64,000 nucleotides of DNA from Lachnoclostridium sp. An169 (lineage in GTDB: Bacteria > Bacillota > Clostridia > Lachnospirales > Lachnospiraceae). Below are positions 9,813 to 17,163 of this stretch, piece by piece; the stretch's first letter is position 1, and each line of letters begins with the position of its first letter. Location: positions 58,573 to 122,572 of the forward strand of contig NZ_NFKT01000014.1 in assembly GCF_002160525.1 (NCBI RefSeq), written 5' to 3'. Under the pieces are notes generated by a model. The model saw nothing but the letters and a program-made list of their open reading frames with translations. It did not search any database and was not told where the DNA came from. The position numbers were made by a program, and so were the translations under genes.

Positions 9813-9981
9813 TCATTTTTTACAATAATTTTTCATCATTTTTTCTTTTTTTGTATAGTTCCAACAAAAAGAAACTTCTTTAATTTTTCTTCATATATAG
9901 TATAATATAAGCGACTGAAAGATTTTATGACTGCTGTTTCAGAAAATAGTAAAAAAAGTCAACTAAAAAGGGGTATTAATC

Positions 9982-11358
9982 ATGTATAAAATCGATTTTG
10001 AGAAACCGATACACATTCATTTTATCGGGATCGGCGGCATCAGCATGAGCGGACTTGCCGAGATTCTTCTGGAAGAAGGATTCACGGTATCCGGATCCGA
10101 TGCAAAAGAATCTCCGCTCACAAAAAAGCTGGCATCCGAAGGTGCACGGATCGCATACGGACAGTGTGCGGAAAATATCACGGATGACATCGACTGTGTC
10201 GTGTATACCGCTGCCATCAACCGCAGCAATCCGGAGCTGATCGAGGCGGTAGCCCGCAAGATTCCCATGCTGACCCGCGCCGAGCTTCTGGGACAGCTTA
10301 TGAAGAATTACGACATGCCGATTGCCGTATCCGGCACCCACGGGAAGACAACGACTACATCCATGATCTCCCATATTCTTCTGGAGGGCGATCTCGACCC
10401 GACCATATCCGTGGGCGGTATTCTGAAAGCCATCGGCGGGAATATCCGCGTGGGGAATTCCGAGACATTCATCACGGAAGCCTGCGAGTACACGAACAGC
10501 TTTCTCCACTTTTTCCCGAAGATTGCCGTGATCCTGAATATCGAGGAGGATCATCTGGATTTCTTCAAAGACATCGAAGATATCCGCCACTCCTTCCATC
10601 AGTTTGCGGCGCTTCTGCCCTCTGACGGCACGCTTGTCATCAACGGCGACATCCAGGACTACACGGAGATCTATGCCGGTCTGGACTGCCATGTGGTTAC
10701 CTACGGCTCGTCGGCTGATTTCGACTACAGCGCAGACAATATCTCTTACGATGAGAACGGCCATGTCTCCTTTGATCTGATCAAATACGGCGAGAATGCC
10801 GGGCACATCCAGCTCTCCGTGACAGGCGACCACAATGTTTCCAACGCCCTGGCCTCCATTGCGGTAGGGGAACTTCTTAACATTCCCGGGGAGACCATCA
10901 GAAAAGGGCTGCTGTCATTTACAGGGACTGACCGGCGCTTTGAATACAAAGGCGAGTTTAACGGGGTGACTGTGGTGGATGACTATGCGCATCATCCCAC
11001 CGAGATTGCAGCCACGCTGAAAGCGGCGAAACACTACCCGCACAACGCGGTATGGTGCGTATTCCAGCCCCATACCTATACCCGGACGAAAGCTTTCTTC
11101 CACGAGTTTGCCGAGGCTCTCTCCCACACGGACCATCTGGTTCTCGCTGACATCTATGCCGCGCGGGAGACAGACACGCTGGGGATTTCTTCGGCGGATC
11201 TGGCCGAAGAAGCAAGAAAACTGGGAACGGATACCCACTACTTCCCAAGTTTTGCCGAGATCGAACAATTTTTAAGGGACAACTGCCGTCCGGGCGACCT
11301 GCTGATCACAATGGGTGCAGGAGACGTTGTGAATGTCGGTGAGGACCTGCTCAAATAA
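9982..11358 (+). CDS. murC: UDP-N-acetylmuramate--L-alanine ligase
   Basis: The 458-residue product is MurC, the cytoplasmic ATP-dependent ligase that adds L-alanine to UDP-MurNAc, the first amino acid of the peptidoglycan stem. The Rossmann-like N-terminus carries IHFIGIGGISMSG (residues 11-23). The ATP loop GTHGKTTTT is at 118-125. The central domain shows EACEY and NIEEDHLDFF, and the C-terminal domain DDYAHHPTEI. Length is normal. The ATG at 9982 follows AAAAGGGG. It is not in a dcw cluster here; it stands upstream of the dnaD-dnaC unit, from which it is separated by 180 bases with DnaA-box-like sites. Confidence 0.97.
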   Translation: MYKIDFEKPIHIHFIGIGGISMSGLAEILLEEGFTVSGSDAKESPLTKKLASEGARIAYGQCAENITDDIDCVVYTAAINRSNPELIEAVARKIPMLTRAELLGQLMKNYDMPIAVSGTHGKTTTTSMISHILLEGDLDPTISVGGILKAIGGNIRVGNSETFITEACEYTNSFLHFFPKIAVILNIEEDHLDFFKDIEDIRHSFHQFAALLPSDGTLVINGDIQDYTEIYAGLDCHVVTYGSSADFDYSADNISYDENGHVSFDLIKYGENAGHIQLSVTGDHNVSNALASIAVGELLNIPGETIRKGLLSFTGTDRRFEYKGEFNGVTVVDDYAHHPTEIAATLKAAKHYPHNAVWCVFQPHTYTRTKAFFHEFAEALSHTDHLVLADIYAARETDTLGISSADLAEEARKLGTDTHYFPSFAEIEQFLRDNCRPGDLLITMGAGDVVNVGEDLLK

Positions 11359-11381
11359 GGTTTTCACGGGCTTTGCACAGG

Positions 11382-11445
11382 ATATCCACAGGTTATCCAC
11401 ACTTTCTGCACATAGTTATCTACAAAAAACCCGGATTTACCCACG
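11382..11445 (+). promoter_or_regulatory. Cluster of four in-phase DnaA-box-like sites upstream of dnaD
   Basis: A perfect consensus DnaA box TTATCCACA lies at 11393-11401. Same-orientation variants stand at 11382-11390 (ATATCCACA), 11416-11424 (TTATCTACA) and 11437-11445 (TTACCCACG). Start-to-start distances are 11, 23 and 21 bases, about one or two helical turns. They lie just upstream of an extended -10 (TGATATATT, 475-483 of the 11-kb line) for the dnaD operon. DnaA binding here is inferred. Confidence 0.6.
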
Positions 11446-11540
11446 AAAAAAAGCTTTTTAACCGGAGCGTTAGATGATATATTATTGAAGTGACACAGGC
11501 AGTTTCTTACAGACTGCCATACCAAGGATAGAAAAAGAAA

Positions 11541-12695
11541 GTGGGACGGGATGACATGAAGACATTGACATTAAAAAATAAATTTCAGACAAATGCGACA
11601 CTGCTGCCGAACGATTTCATTGACAATTACATGGTAAATGCAAACGGAGAGTTTGTAAAAGTTTACCTTTTCCTTCTGCGGCACCTGGACGATCCGTGCT
11701 CGACGCTGACCGTATCGACGATCGCCGACTGCCTGAACAACACAGAGGCTGATATTCTTCGTGCATTCCGCTACTGGGAGTCAGCCGGACTTCTTCTGCT
11801 CGAGCATGACGCCGAGGGAAGAATCACCGGTCTGGAGCTCCAGAAAGCGTCCATGAAGCAGATCGCACGCTCCGGATCTGAGGCAGGTAAAACGGAAGGC
11901 AGCACCAATGCCGGAACGCTGCGTGGCGCCGAAGCACAGACTTCTGCCGTATCTCTTCCGTCTGAGGCCGGAACCCCGGACGTGCCGGCGGTTTCCGCGG
12001 CGATGACTGCGGCGGTTTCTGCCCCGGCTTCCCGCAGGACAGTGGCAGTGGATGCCCTCCGTGCCCAGAAGGAACTGAAATCTCTGCTTTTCATCGCAGA
12101 ACAGTATCTCGGGAAGACACTGACCCGCACAGAGATCGATACAATTACGTACTTCTATGAGACGCTCCACATGTCGGCAGATCTCATCGAGTATCTGCTC
12201 GAATCCTGTGTGGAAAACGGACATAAGAGTATGCACTATATCCAGAAAGTTGCATTCTCCTGGACAGAGGCCGGAGTCGAGACCGTCTCTCAGGCGAAAG
12301 AGCAGTCCATGCTTTACAGCCGCAGCTGCTTCACGGTTCTCAACGCTTTCGGCATCAAGAACCGCGGGCCTGCCGCTTCCGAACTGGTCTATATCAGAAA
12401 GTGGTCGGAGGATTACGGTTTCTCCTCGGATATCATCGAAGAGGCATGCCGCAGGACAATCTCTGCCACCCACCAGCCCAGTTTTGAGTATGCGGACAAG
12501 ATTCTTACGAAATGGCATGACAGCAACATCCGCCACCTGAAGGATATCTGCACGCTTGATGAAGCTTACCAGAAAGAGAAAGCCTCATACAGAACTTCCG
12601 GCAAGTCCAGATCTCTCACGAAAAACCTGAACAATTTTGAGAGACGCACATACGATATGGACTCTCTTGAGGAGCAGTTGTTAAACAGTAATTAA
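11541..12695 (+). CDS. dnaD: DnaD-domain replication initiation protein
   Basis: This 384-residue protein has an N-terminal winged-helix-like DnaD_N region (about residues 15-110), an Ala/Ser/Thr-rich linker (about 115-170) and one or two DnaD_B-type helical domains (about 180-360, including YFYETLHMSADLIEYLLE and the IRKWSEDYGFSSDIIEEACRRT segment). DnaD remodels DNA and helps load the replicative helicase. It is followed after 14 bases by a DnaC-type ATPase, the expected partner. The GTG at 11541 has AAGGA 12 bases upstream; an ATG five codons later is an alternative start. DnaA-box-like sites lie in its promoter region. Confidence 0.88.
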   Translation: MGRDDMKTLTLKNKFQTNATLLPNDFIDNYMVNANGEFVKVYLFLLRHLDDPCSTLTVSTIADCLNNTEADILRAFRYWESAGLLLLEHDAEGRITGLELQKASMKQIARSGSEAGKTEGSTNAGTLRGAEAQTSAVSLPSEAGTPDVPAVSAAMTAAVSAPASRRTVAVDALRAQKELKSLLFIAEQYLGKTLTRTEIDTITYFYETLHMSADLIEYLLESCVENGHKSMHYIQKVAFSWTEAGVETVSQAKEQSMLYSRSCFTVLNAFGIKNRGPAASELVYIRKWSEDYGFSSDIIEEACRRTISATHQPSFEYADKILTKWHDSNIRHLKDICTLDEAYQKEKASYRTSGKSRSLTKNLNNFERRTYDMDSLEEQLLNSN

Positions 12696-12709
12696 AGGAG
12701 CCGATTCCC

Positions 12710-13735
12710 ATGGGACTAAAAACCTCACAGTACAATGCAATAATGCGTGAGTATGAACAGCGGCAGCTTAAGAATCACAATATCCAGACTGCACGCTACA
12801 AGGAAGTCTACGAAAAACTTCCGGAGTTCAAAGAACTCGATGACTCGATTTCCATCCTCTCCGTTCAGTACGGCAGGAAGCTTCTGGGCGGAGATGAGAA
12901 GGCTGTCGATTCCCTCAAGGAAGAGCTCGCCATTCTCAGAAGCAGCAAACGCAGCCTTCTCGTCTCCGCCGGTTTTCCGGAGGATTATCTCGAACCGATA
13001 TATGACTGCAAAGACTGCAAGGACACCGGATATATCGGAAACAAGAAGTGCCACTGCTTTAAAAAAGCCATTATTAAACTTTTATACGAGCAGTCCAATA
13101 TCAAGGGATTTCCCGTCGAGGCATCTTTTGACAATTTCAGGCTTGATTTTTATCCCGCAAATTATTATGATAGAAAAACGGGACGCTCTTCCCGCGCTAT
13201 CATGGAGGATACCCTCCGGATCTGCCACGAATTCATCGATACATTCGGGGAAGATTTCCGGAATCTCTTCTTCTACGGCAGCGTGGGGGTGGGAAAGACT
13301 TATCTTTCCACATGCATCGCCCGTGAGATTATGGACAGAGAATTTTCTGTTCTTTATTTGTCTGCGCCCCAGCTTTTCAATACACTGGCGCAGAATGCGT
13401 TTGACAAGAAAGACATCGACGCGAAAAATATGAATGAGTATATTTTCAACTGTGATCTTCTGATTATCGATGATCTCGGAAGCGAATATACCAATTCTTT
13501 CATTGCATCGCAGTTCTTTACATGCATCAATGAAAGACTGATACACAGGAAATCAACGATTATCTCGACAAATCTCTCCCTGGAGGCTCTTGCCGACCTC
13601 TATACCGAACGTTCATTCTCCAGGATTACGAGCAGTTATACTCTGTTGAAAATAATCGGTGATGACATACGAATTAAAATGAAGTTAAAAGGCAGGGAGG
13701 ATCACTCATGTTACGTCGAACAGAACGAATCTTAG
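12710..13735 (+). CDS. dnaC: DnaC/DnaI-type helicase-loader ATPase with Cys cluster
   Basis: The 341-residue AAA+ ATPase has Walker A GSVGVGKTYLS (about residues 190-200) and Walker B DLLIIDDLGSE (249-259), followed by sensor-1 STNLS, the pattern of DnaC/IstB-like helicase loaders. The N-terminal region has a coiled segment and four cysteines (Cys100, 103, 114, 116: CKDCKD...CHC) that look like a zinc site, as in Bacillus DnaI. It would deliver the DnaB-type helicase to DNA with the DnaD protein encoded just upstream. AAAGGAG precedes the ATG. Its 3' end overlaps the next gene, prs, by 28 bases. Confidence 0.9.
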   Translation: MGLKTSQYNAIMREYEQRQLKNHNIQTARYKEVYEKLPEFKELDDSISILSVQYGRKLLGGDEKAVDSLKEELAILRSSKRSLLVSAGFPEDYLEPIYDCKDCKDTGYIGNKKCHCFKKAIIKLLYEQSNIKGFPVEASFDNFRLDFYPANYYDRKTGRSSRAIMEDTLRICHEFIDTFGEDFRNLFFYGSVGVGKTYLSTCIAREIMDREFSVLYLSAPQLFNTLAQNAFDKKDIDAKNMNEYIFNCDLLIIDDLGSEYTNSFIASQFFTCINERLIHRKSTIISTNLSLEALADLYTERSFSRITSSYTLLKIIGDDIRIKMKLKGREDHSCYVEQNES

Positions 13736-14892
13736 AAAACATTCCGGTGGGAAGTCTCGGGCTTATCACACTGGCGGGCTGTGAGGAACTAGGAAAAAAG
13801 GTGGATGACTATCTGGTAAAATGGCGCCACGAAAGCGGAAATGAATACCGGGACGACATTGCATTTTCCGGTTATGAAAAAGACACTTTTCTGATTAATG
13901 CAAAGGTGCCGCGTTTCGGTTCCGGAGAGGCAAAAGGAATCCTCGGAGAATCCGTCCGCGGCAAGGACCTCTATATTATGGTGGATGTATGCAACTACAG
14001 TGTCACCTACTCTCTGACGGGTCAGACAAACCATATGTCTCCGGACGACCATTTCCAGAATCTCAAGAGGATCATTGCGGCGATCGGCGGTAAAGGCAGA
14101 CGGATCAACGTTATCATGCCATTCCTCTATGAGAGCCGTCAGCATAAGAGAAGCTCCCGGGAGTCTCTGGACTGCGCGCTGGCGCTTCAGGAGCTGGTCC
14201 GCATGGGTGCTGAGAACATCATCACATTTGACGCCCATGACCCGAGAGTGCAGAACGCCATTCCGCTGAGCGGATTCGAGACTGTGGCTCCCACATATCA
14301 GTTTATCAAAGGACTTCTGCGCACAGTCAAGGACCTTCAGATTGACAGCGACCACATGATGGCCATCAGCCCGGACGAGGGCGGCACGAACCGCGCGGTA
14401 TATCTTGCCAACGTGCTGGGGCTTGACATGGGAATGTTCTACAAACGCCGCGACTACACCAGAATCGTAAACGGACGCAACCCCATCGTTGCCCATGAGT
14501 TCCTCGGAAGTTCCGTGGAGGGCAAGGACGTGATCATTATTGACGATATGATCTCCTCCGGAGACAGCATCATCGACGTTGCCACAGAGCTGAAGCGCAG
14601 GAAAGCGAAACGGATCTACGCGGCAGCCACTTTCGGACTGTTTACCAATGGTCTGGACAAGTTTGACCAGGCATATGAGGAGGGAGTCATCAACGGTATC
14701 CTCACAACAAACCTGATCTATCAGACGCCGGAACTGCTGTCCAAACCCTATTACATCAACTGTGACATGAGTAAATATATTGCCCTGATTATTGACACAC
14801 TGAACCATGATGGCTCGATCAGCTCGATCCTGAGCCCGAATGAACGAATTCAGAACGTACTCAGAAAATACAAGAACGGAGAGCCGGTTTAA
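13708..14892 (+). CDS. prs: Ribose-phosphate pyrophosphokinase, long divergent form
   Basis: This 394-residue protein makes PRPP from ribose-5-phosphate and ATP for nucleotide, His and Trp synthesis. It keeps the family landmarks: the flexible-loop region FLYESRQHKRSSRESLD, the metal/pyrophosphate region FDAHDP, and the PRPP-binding loop VIIIDDMISSGDS (about residues 270-282). It is about 75 residues longer than the usual ~315-residue Prs, mostly through N-terminal and internal insertions, and the N-terminal region is unlike the canonical start. GGGAGG lies 7 bases before the ATG. The gene starts inside dnaC (28-base overlap), so it is translated in the same unit as the helicase loader. Confidence 0.85.
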   Translation: MLRRTERILENIPVGSLGLITLAGCEELGKKVDDYLVKWRHESGNEYRDDIAFSGYEKDTFLINAKVPRFGSGEAKGILGESVRGKDLYIMVDVCNYSVTYSLTGQTNHMSPDDHFQNLKRIIAAIGGKGRRINVIMPFLYESRQHKRSSRESLDCALALQELVRMGAENIITFDAHDPRVQNAIPLSGFETVAPTYQFIKGLLRTVKDLQIDSDHMMAISPDEGGTNRAVYLANVLGLDMGMFYKRRDYTRIVNGRNPIVAHEFLGSSVEGKDVIIIDDMISSGDSIIDVATELKRRKAKRIYAAATFGLFTNGLDKFDQAYEEGVINGILTTNLIYQTPELLSKPYYINCDMSKYIALIIDTLNHDGSISSILSPNERIQNVLRKYKNGEPV

Positions 14893-14920
14893 TCCGGCTC
14901 TTCCTGCACATTTACTGCTT

Positions 14921-15991
14921 ATGAAACGACGGATTATTTCAGATATACTTTTTACTGCGCTGATGCTGCTGGCTGCGACCGGACTCTCGTTTCTGTTTTT
15001 TCACTTTGGAAATAAGAATTCCGTCAATATTGCCATAGTATATATACTTGCGCTTATTCTGACGGCACTCAGGACCTCCGGTTACATCTATGGAATAGTT
15101 TTGTCCCTGTTCTGCGTGGTTGCCGTCAACTACTTTTTCTCCTACCCGTATTTTAAAGTGAATTTTTCTCTTGCAGGATATCCGGTTACATTTATCGGCA
15201 TGCTTGCCATCTCGCTGATCACGAGCACCACCACCACCCGTCTCAAACGCCAGCGGAAAGCCATTGCCGAGCGCGAAAAAGCCCTGGTGGAGGCTGACCG
15301 TGAAAAGCTGCGCGCCAACCTGCTCCGGGCTGTTTCCCACGACCTGCGCACACCGCTGACGAGTATTATCGGCTCCGCCTCCTCCTTTCTGGAAAACGGG
15401 CAGGAACTTACCGAAAGCGAACGCACGGAACTGGTGGCAAACATCAGGGAAGACTCGGAATGGCTGCTGAATATGGTGGAGAACCTGCTCACTGTTACGC
15501 GTATCAAGGACGTCCCGGACAATCAGGTGAAGAAAACCTCCGAGGTCGTGGAAGAAGTCGTCTCTGAGGCCATTCTGCGCCTGCAGAAGCGTCTTCCCGA
15601 CATAAAGATAAAGGTGACGATGCCCAATGATTTTCTGATGCTGCCCATGGATCCCACGCTGATCGAACAGGTGCTTATCAATCTGCTGGAGAACGCCTTT
15701 ATCCATTCCGGGAGCTCGGAACCGGTAGATCTGATCATCTCGGAAGAGCCGGATCATGTCACCTTCCGGGTGCGTGACTACGGGCGCGGAATTGACGAGA
15801 GACGGCTTCCCTGCATTTTCGACGGACAGCAGGCCTCCTCATCGGATACCGACAGCCACAAGGGCATCGGAATCGGTCTGTCCATCTGCAAGACAATCAT
15901 CCAGGCACATGGCGGAACCATAAGTGTCGCAAACCAGGAAGGAAAAGGGGCGGAGTTTACCTTTACCCTGCCGAAAGAAAAGGAGCTTTGA
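14921..15991 (+). CDS. KdpD-like sensor histidine kinase, short form with DUF4118 membrane domain
   Basis: This protein of about 356 residues starts with four closely spaced transmembrane helices (about residues 8-105, DUF4118, as in KdpD). A HisKA domain follows with the phospho-acceptor His140 in SHDLRTPLTS, then a HATPase domain (N box LLENAFIHSG, G1 DYGRGID, G2 GIGIGLSI). The ~370-residue cytoplasmic KdpD/Usp N-terminal domain of classical KdpD is absent. An upstream in-frame ATG at 14840 would add 27 polar residues overlapping prs; the ATG at 14921 directly precedes the hydrophobic region and is preferred, although neither has a strong Shine-Dalgarno sequence. It pairs with the OmpR-type regulator that follows. 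No kdpFABC genes are in the window. Confidence 0.85.
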   Translation: MKRRIISDILFTALMLLAATGLSFLFFHFGNKNSVNIAIVYILALILTALRTSGYIYGIVLSLFCVVAVNYFFSYPYFKVNFSLAGYPVTFIGMLAISLITSTTTTRLKRQRKAIAEREKALVEADREKLRANLLRAVSHDLRTPLTSIIGSASSFLENGQELTESERTELVANIREDSEWLLNMVENLLTVTRIKDVPDNQVKKTSEVVEEVVSEAILRLQKRLPDIKIKVTMPNDFLMLPMDPTLIEQVLINLLENAFIHSGSSEPVDLIISEEPDHVTFRVRDYGRGIDERRLPCIFDGQQASSSDTDSHKGIGIGLSICKTIIQAHGGTISVANQEGKGAEFTFTLPKEKEL

Positions 15992-15995
15992 ACTT

Positions 15996-16703
15996 ATGCC
16001 AAAATTTTCTGTTCTGATCATTGAAGACGAAAAAAACATACAGACTTTTATGTCGAAAGTACTGAAGCGCCACGACTACCGTGTCACCTGCGCGGACAAC
16101 GGCACACAGGGGCTTGAGCTGATCCGCTCCCAGTGCCCGGACATCATTCTGCTGGATCTGGGGCTTCCTGATATGAACGGGAACAATATCATCAGCGAAG
16201 TCCGCACCTGGACGAGCACGCCGATCATTGTTATTTCTGCCCGCACTGCCGAGCGCGAAAAGGTAACTGCGCTGGATCTGGGCGCTGACGATTACATCAC
16301 CAAACCTTTCGGCACGTCCGAACTGCTTGCCAGAATCCGTGCTTCGCTGCGGCACAGCAACCGCCTGAGGACAGATGAAACACTGTACATCCGACCGTAC
16401 CGGCACGGCGAGATGACACTTGACTTTTCAAAGAGACTTCTCACAATCGGGAAAAAGGAGATTCATCTGACCCCCATTGAATACAAGATTGTGGCATGCC
16501 TGGCACAGAACTCCGGTAAGGTCATCACTTATGCCTCTATCATCTCGGAAGTATGGGGACCTTACGCAGACAGCGACAACAATATTCTCCGCGTAAATAT
16601 GGCGAATATACGCAGGAAGCTGGAGCGGGATCCCGCACAGCCGGAGTATATCTTCACTGAGGTGGGTGTCGGCTACCGCATGGCGGAGGACGAGGAAGAA
16701 TAG
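15996..16703 (+). CDS. KdpE-like OmpR-family response regulator
   Basis: The 235-residue protein has a receiver domain (Asp54 in IILLDLGLPDMNG, acidic pair Glu10-Asp11, Lys in ADDYITKPF) and a C-terminal winged helix of the OmpR/PhoB type (LTPIEYKIVACLAQNSGKVITY...RVNMANIRRKLE). The start at 15996 is preferred over an earlier frame start at 15924: GGAG lies upstream at the end of the kinase gene, and the first residues (MPKFSVLIIEDEK) match the family. It begins four bases after the kinase stop. A repeated GTTAA-type box lies downstream at 16746. KdpE proteins usually control potassium transport genes, but none are here. Confidence 0.9.
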   Translation: MPKFSVLIIEDEKNIQTFMSKVLKRHDYRVTCADNGTQGLELIRSQCPDIILLDLGLPDMNGNNIISEVRTWTSTPIIVISARTAEREKVTALDLGADDYITKPFGTSELLARIRASLRHSNRLRTDETLYIRPYRHGEMTLDFSKRLLTIGKKEIHLTPIEYKIVACLAQNSGKVITYASIISEVWGPYADSDNNILRVNMANIRRKLERDPAQPEYIFTEVGVGYRMAEDEEE

Positions 16704-16745
16704 GATTTCCCCTGTTTTCGCGCATTTGAAAAGATTACTCCAAAC

Positions 16746-16761
16746 GTTAAGATTCCGCTAA
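16746..16761 (+). promoter_or_regulatory. Direct-repeat box of OmpR-family regulator type
   Basis: GTTAA-N6-GCTAA, with an 11-base repeat distance, fits the direct-repeat sites used by OmpR-family regulators. It lies about 50 bases upstream of a TAAAAT (16801-16806) that could be the -10 for the small membrane protein gene. A closely similar box occurs on the minus strand in the V-ATPase leader (63308-63323). Confidence 0.4.
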
Positions 16762-16891
16762 GAACCCTTTTATTTTCTTTCCGCCCTTTCTGAACTGTTG
16801 TAAAATAAATTCTGGTTTTGTTTTTAGGAAACCTGCAGAATTACAGAAACCTGAATGATTACCGACTAACAGTCAGAAGGGATGTGCAATT

Positions 16892-17035
16892 ATGAATATC
16901 GGTTTAATTCTCCTTATGATCATCGGCGGAGCAGCAGGACTTTTTTCCACACTGTACATACTGATCAGCCTTCCATACATGATCATTAAGAAAATTTACA
17001 GAAAAGCTCGTTTCGGGATTTCACTTTTTAAATAG
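16892..17035 (+). CDS. Small membrane protein, 47 residues, unknown function
   Basis: An ORF of 47 codons starts at ATG 16892 with AGAAGGGATG upstream as a ribosome-binding site and ends at TAG 17033. The product has a hydrophobic first two thirds (MNIGLILLMIIGGAAG... to LPYMIIKK), one or two membrane helices, then a basic tail ending GISLFK. It lies 190 bases downstream of the kdpE-like gene on the same strand and just before a terminator, with a candidate response-regulator box in between. It is not recognisable as KdpF or another named peptide. Function unknown; its position suggests it belongs to the regulon of the two-component system. Confidence 0.6.
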   Translation: MNIGLILLMIIGGAAGLFSTLYILISLPYMIIKKIYRKARFGISLFK

Positions 17036-17082
17036 GATTCCCCGCATTTTTCACATGTTTTATCTATCTCTAAGCTTTTTAT

Positions 17083-17120
17083 AAAAAATATCCTCTGTCA
17101 TAAGGCAGAGGATATTTTTT
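17083..17120. terminator. Bidirectional terminator between small membrane gene and rpoC
   Basis: A 15-base inverted repeat (AAAAAATATCCTCTG / CAGAGGATATTTTTT, 8-base loop) ends both converging transcripts. A second compact hairpin (TGTGTGCC-CGAA-GGCACACA, 17127-17146) lies between it and the rpoC stop, so rpoC transcripts meet two stems in a row. Confidence 0.88.
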
Positions 17121-17163
17121 ATGATCTGTGTGCCCGAAGGCACACATTTCTTTTATTGTTTTT

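Noticed and set aside
14881..14902. Hairpin at the end of prs (GAGCCGG / CCGGCTC) as terminator
   Set aside because: Only a two-T tail follows and the kinase gene continues on the same strand; at most a weak attenuator.
15924..15995. Longer start for the KdpE-like regulator
   Set aside because: The extra 24 residues overlap the kinase gene and are not receiver-like; MPKFSVLIIEDEK with upstream GGAG is the natural start.
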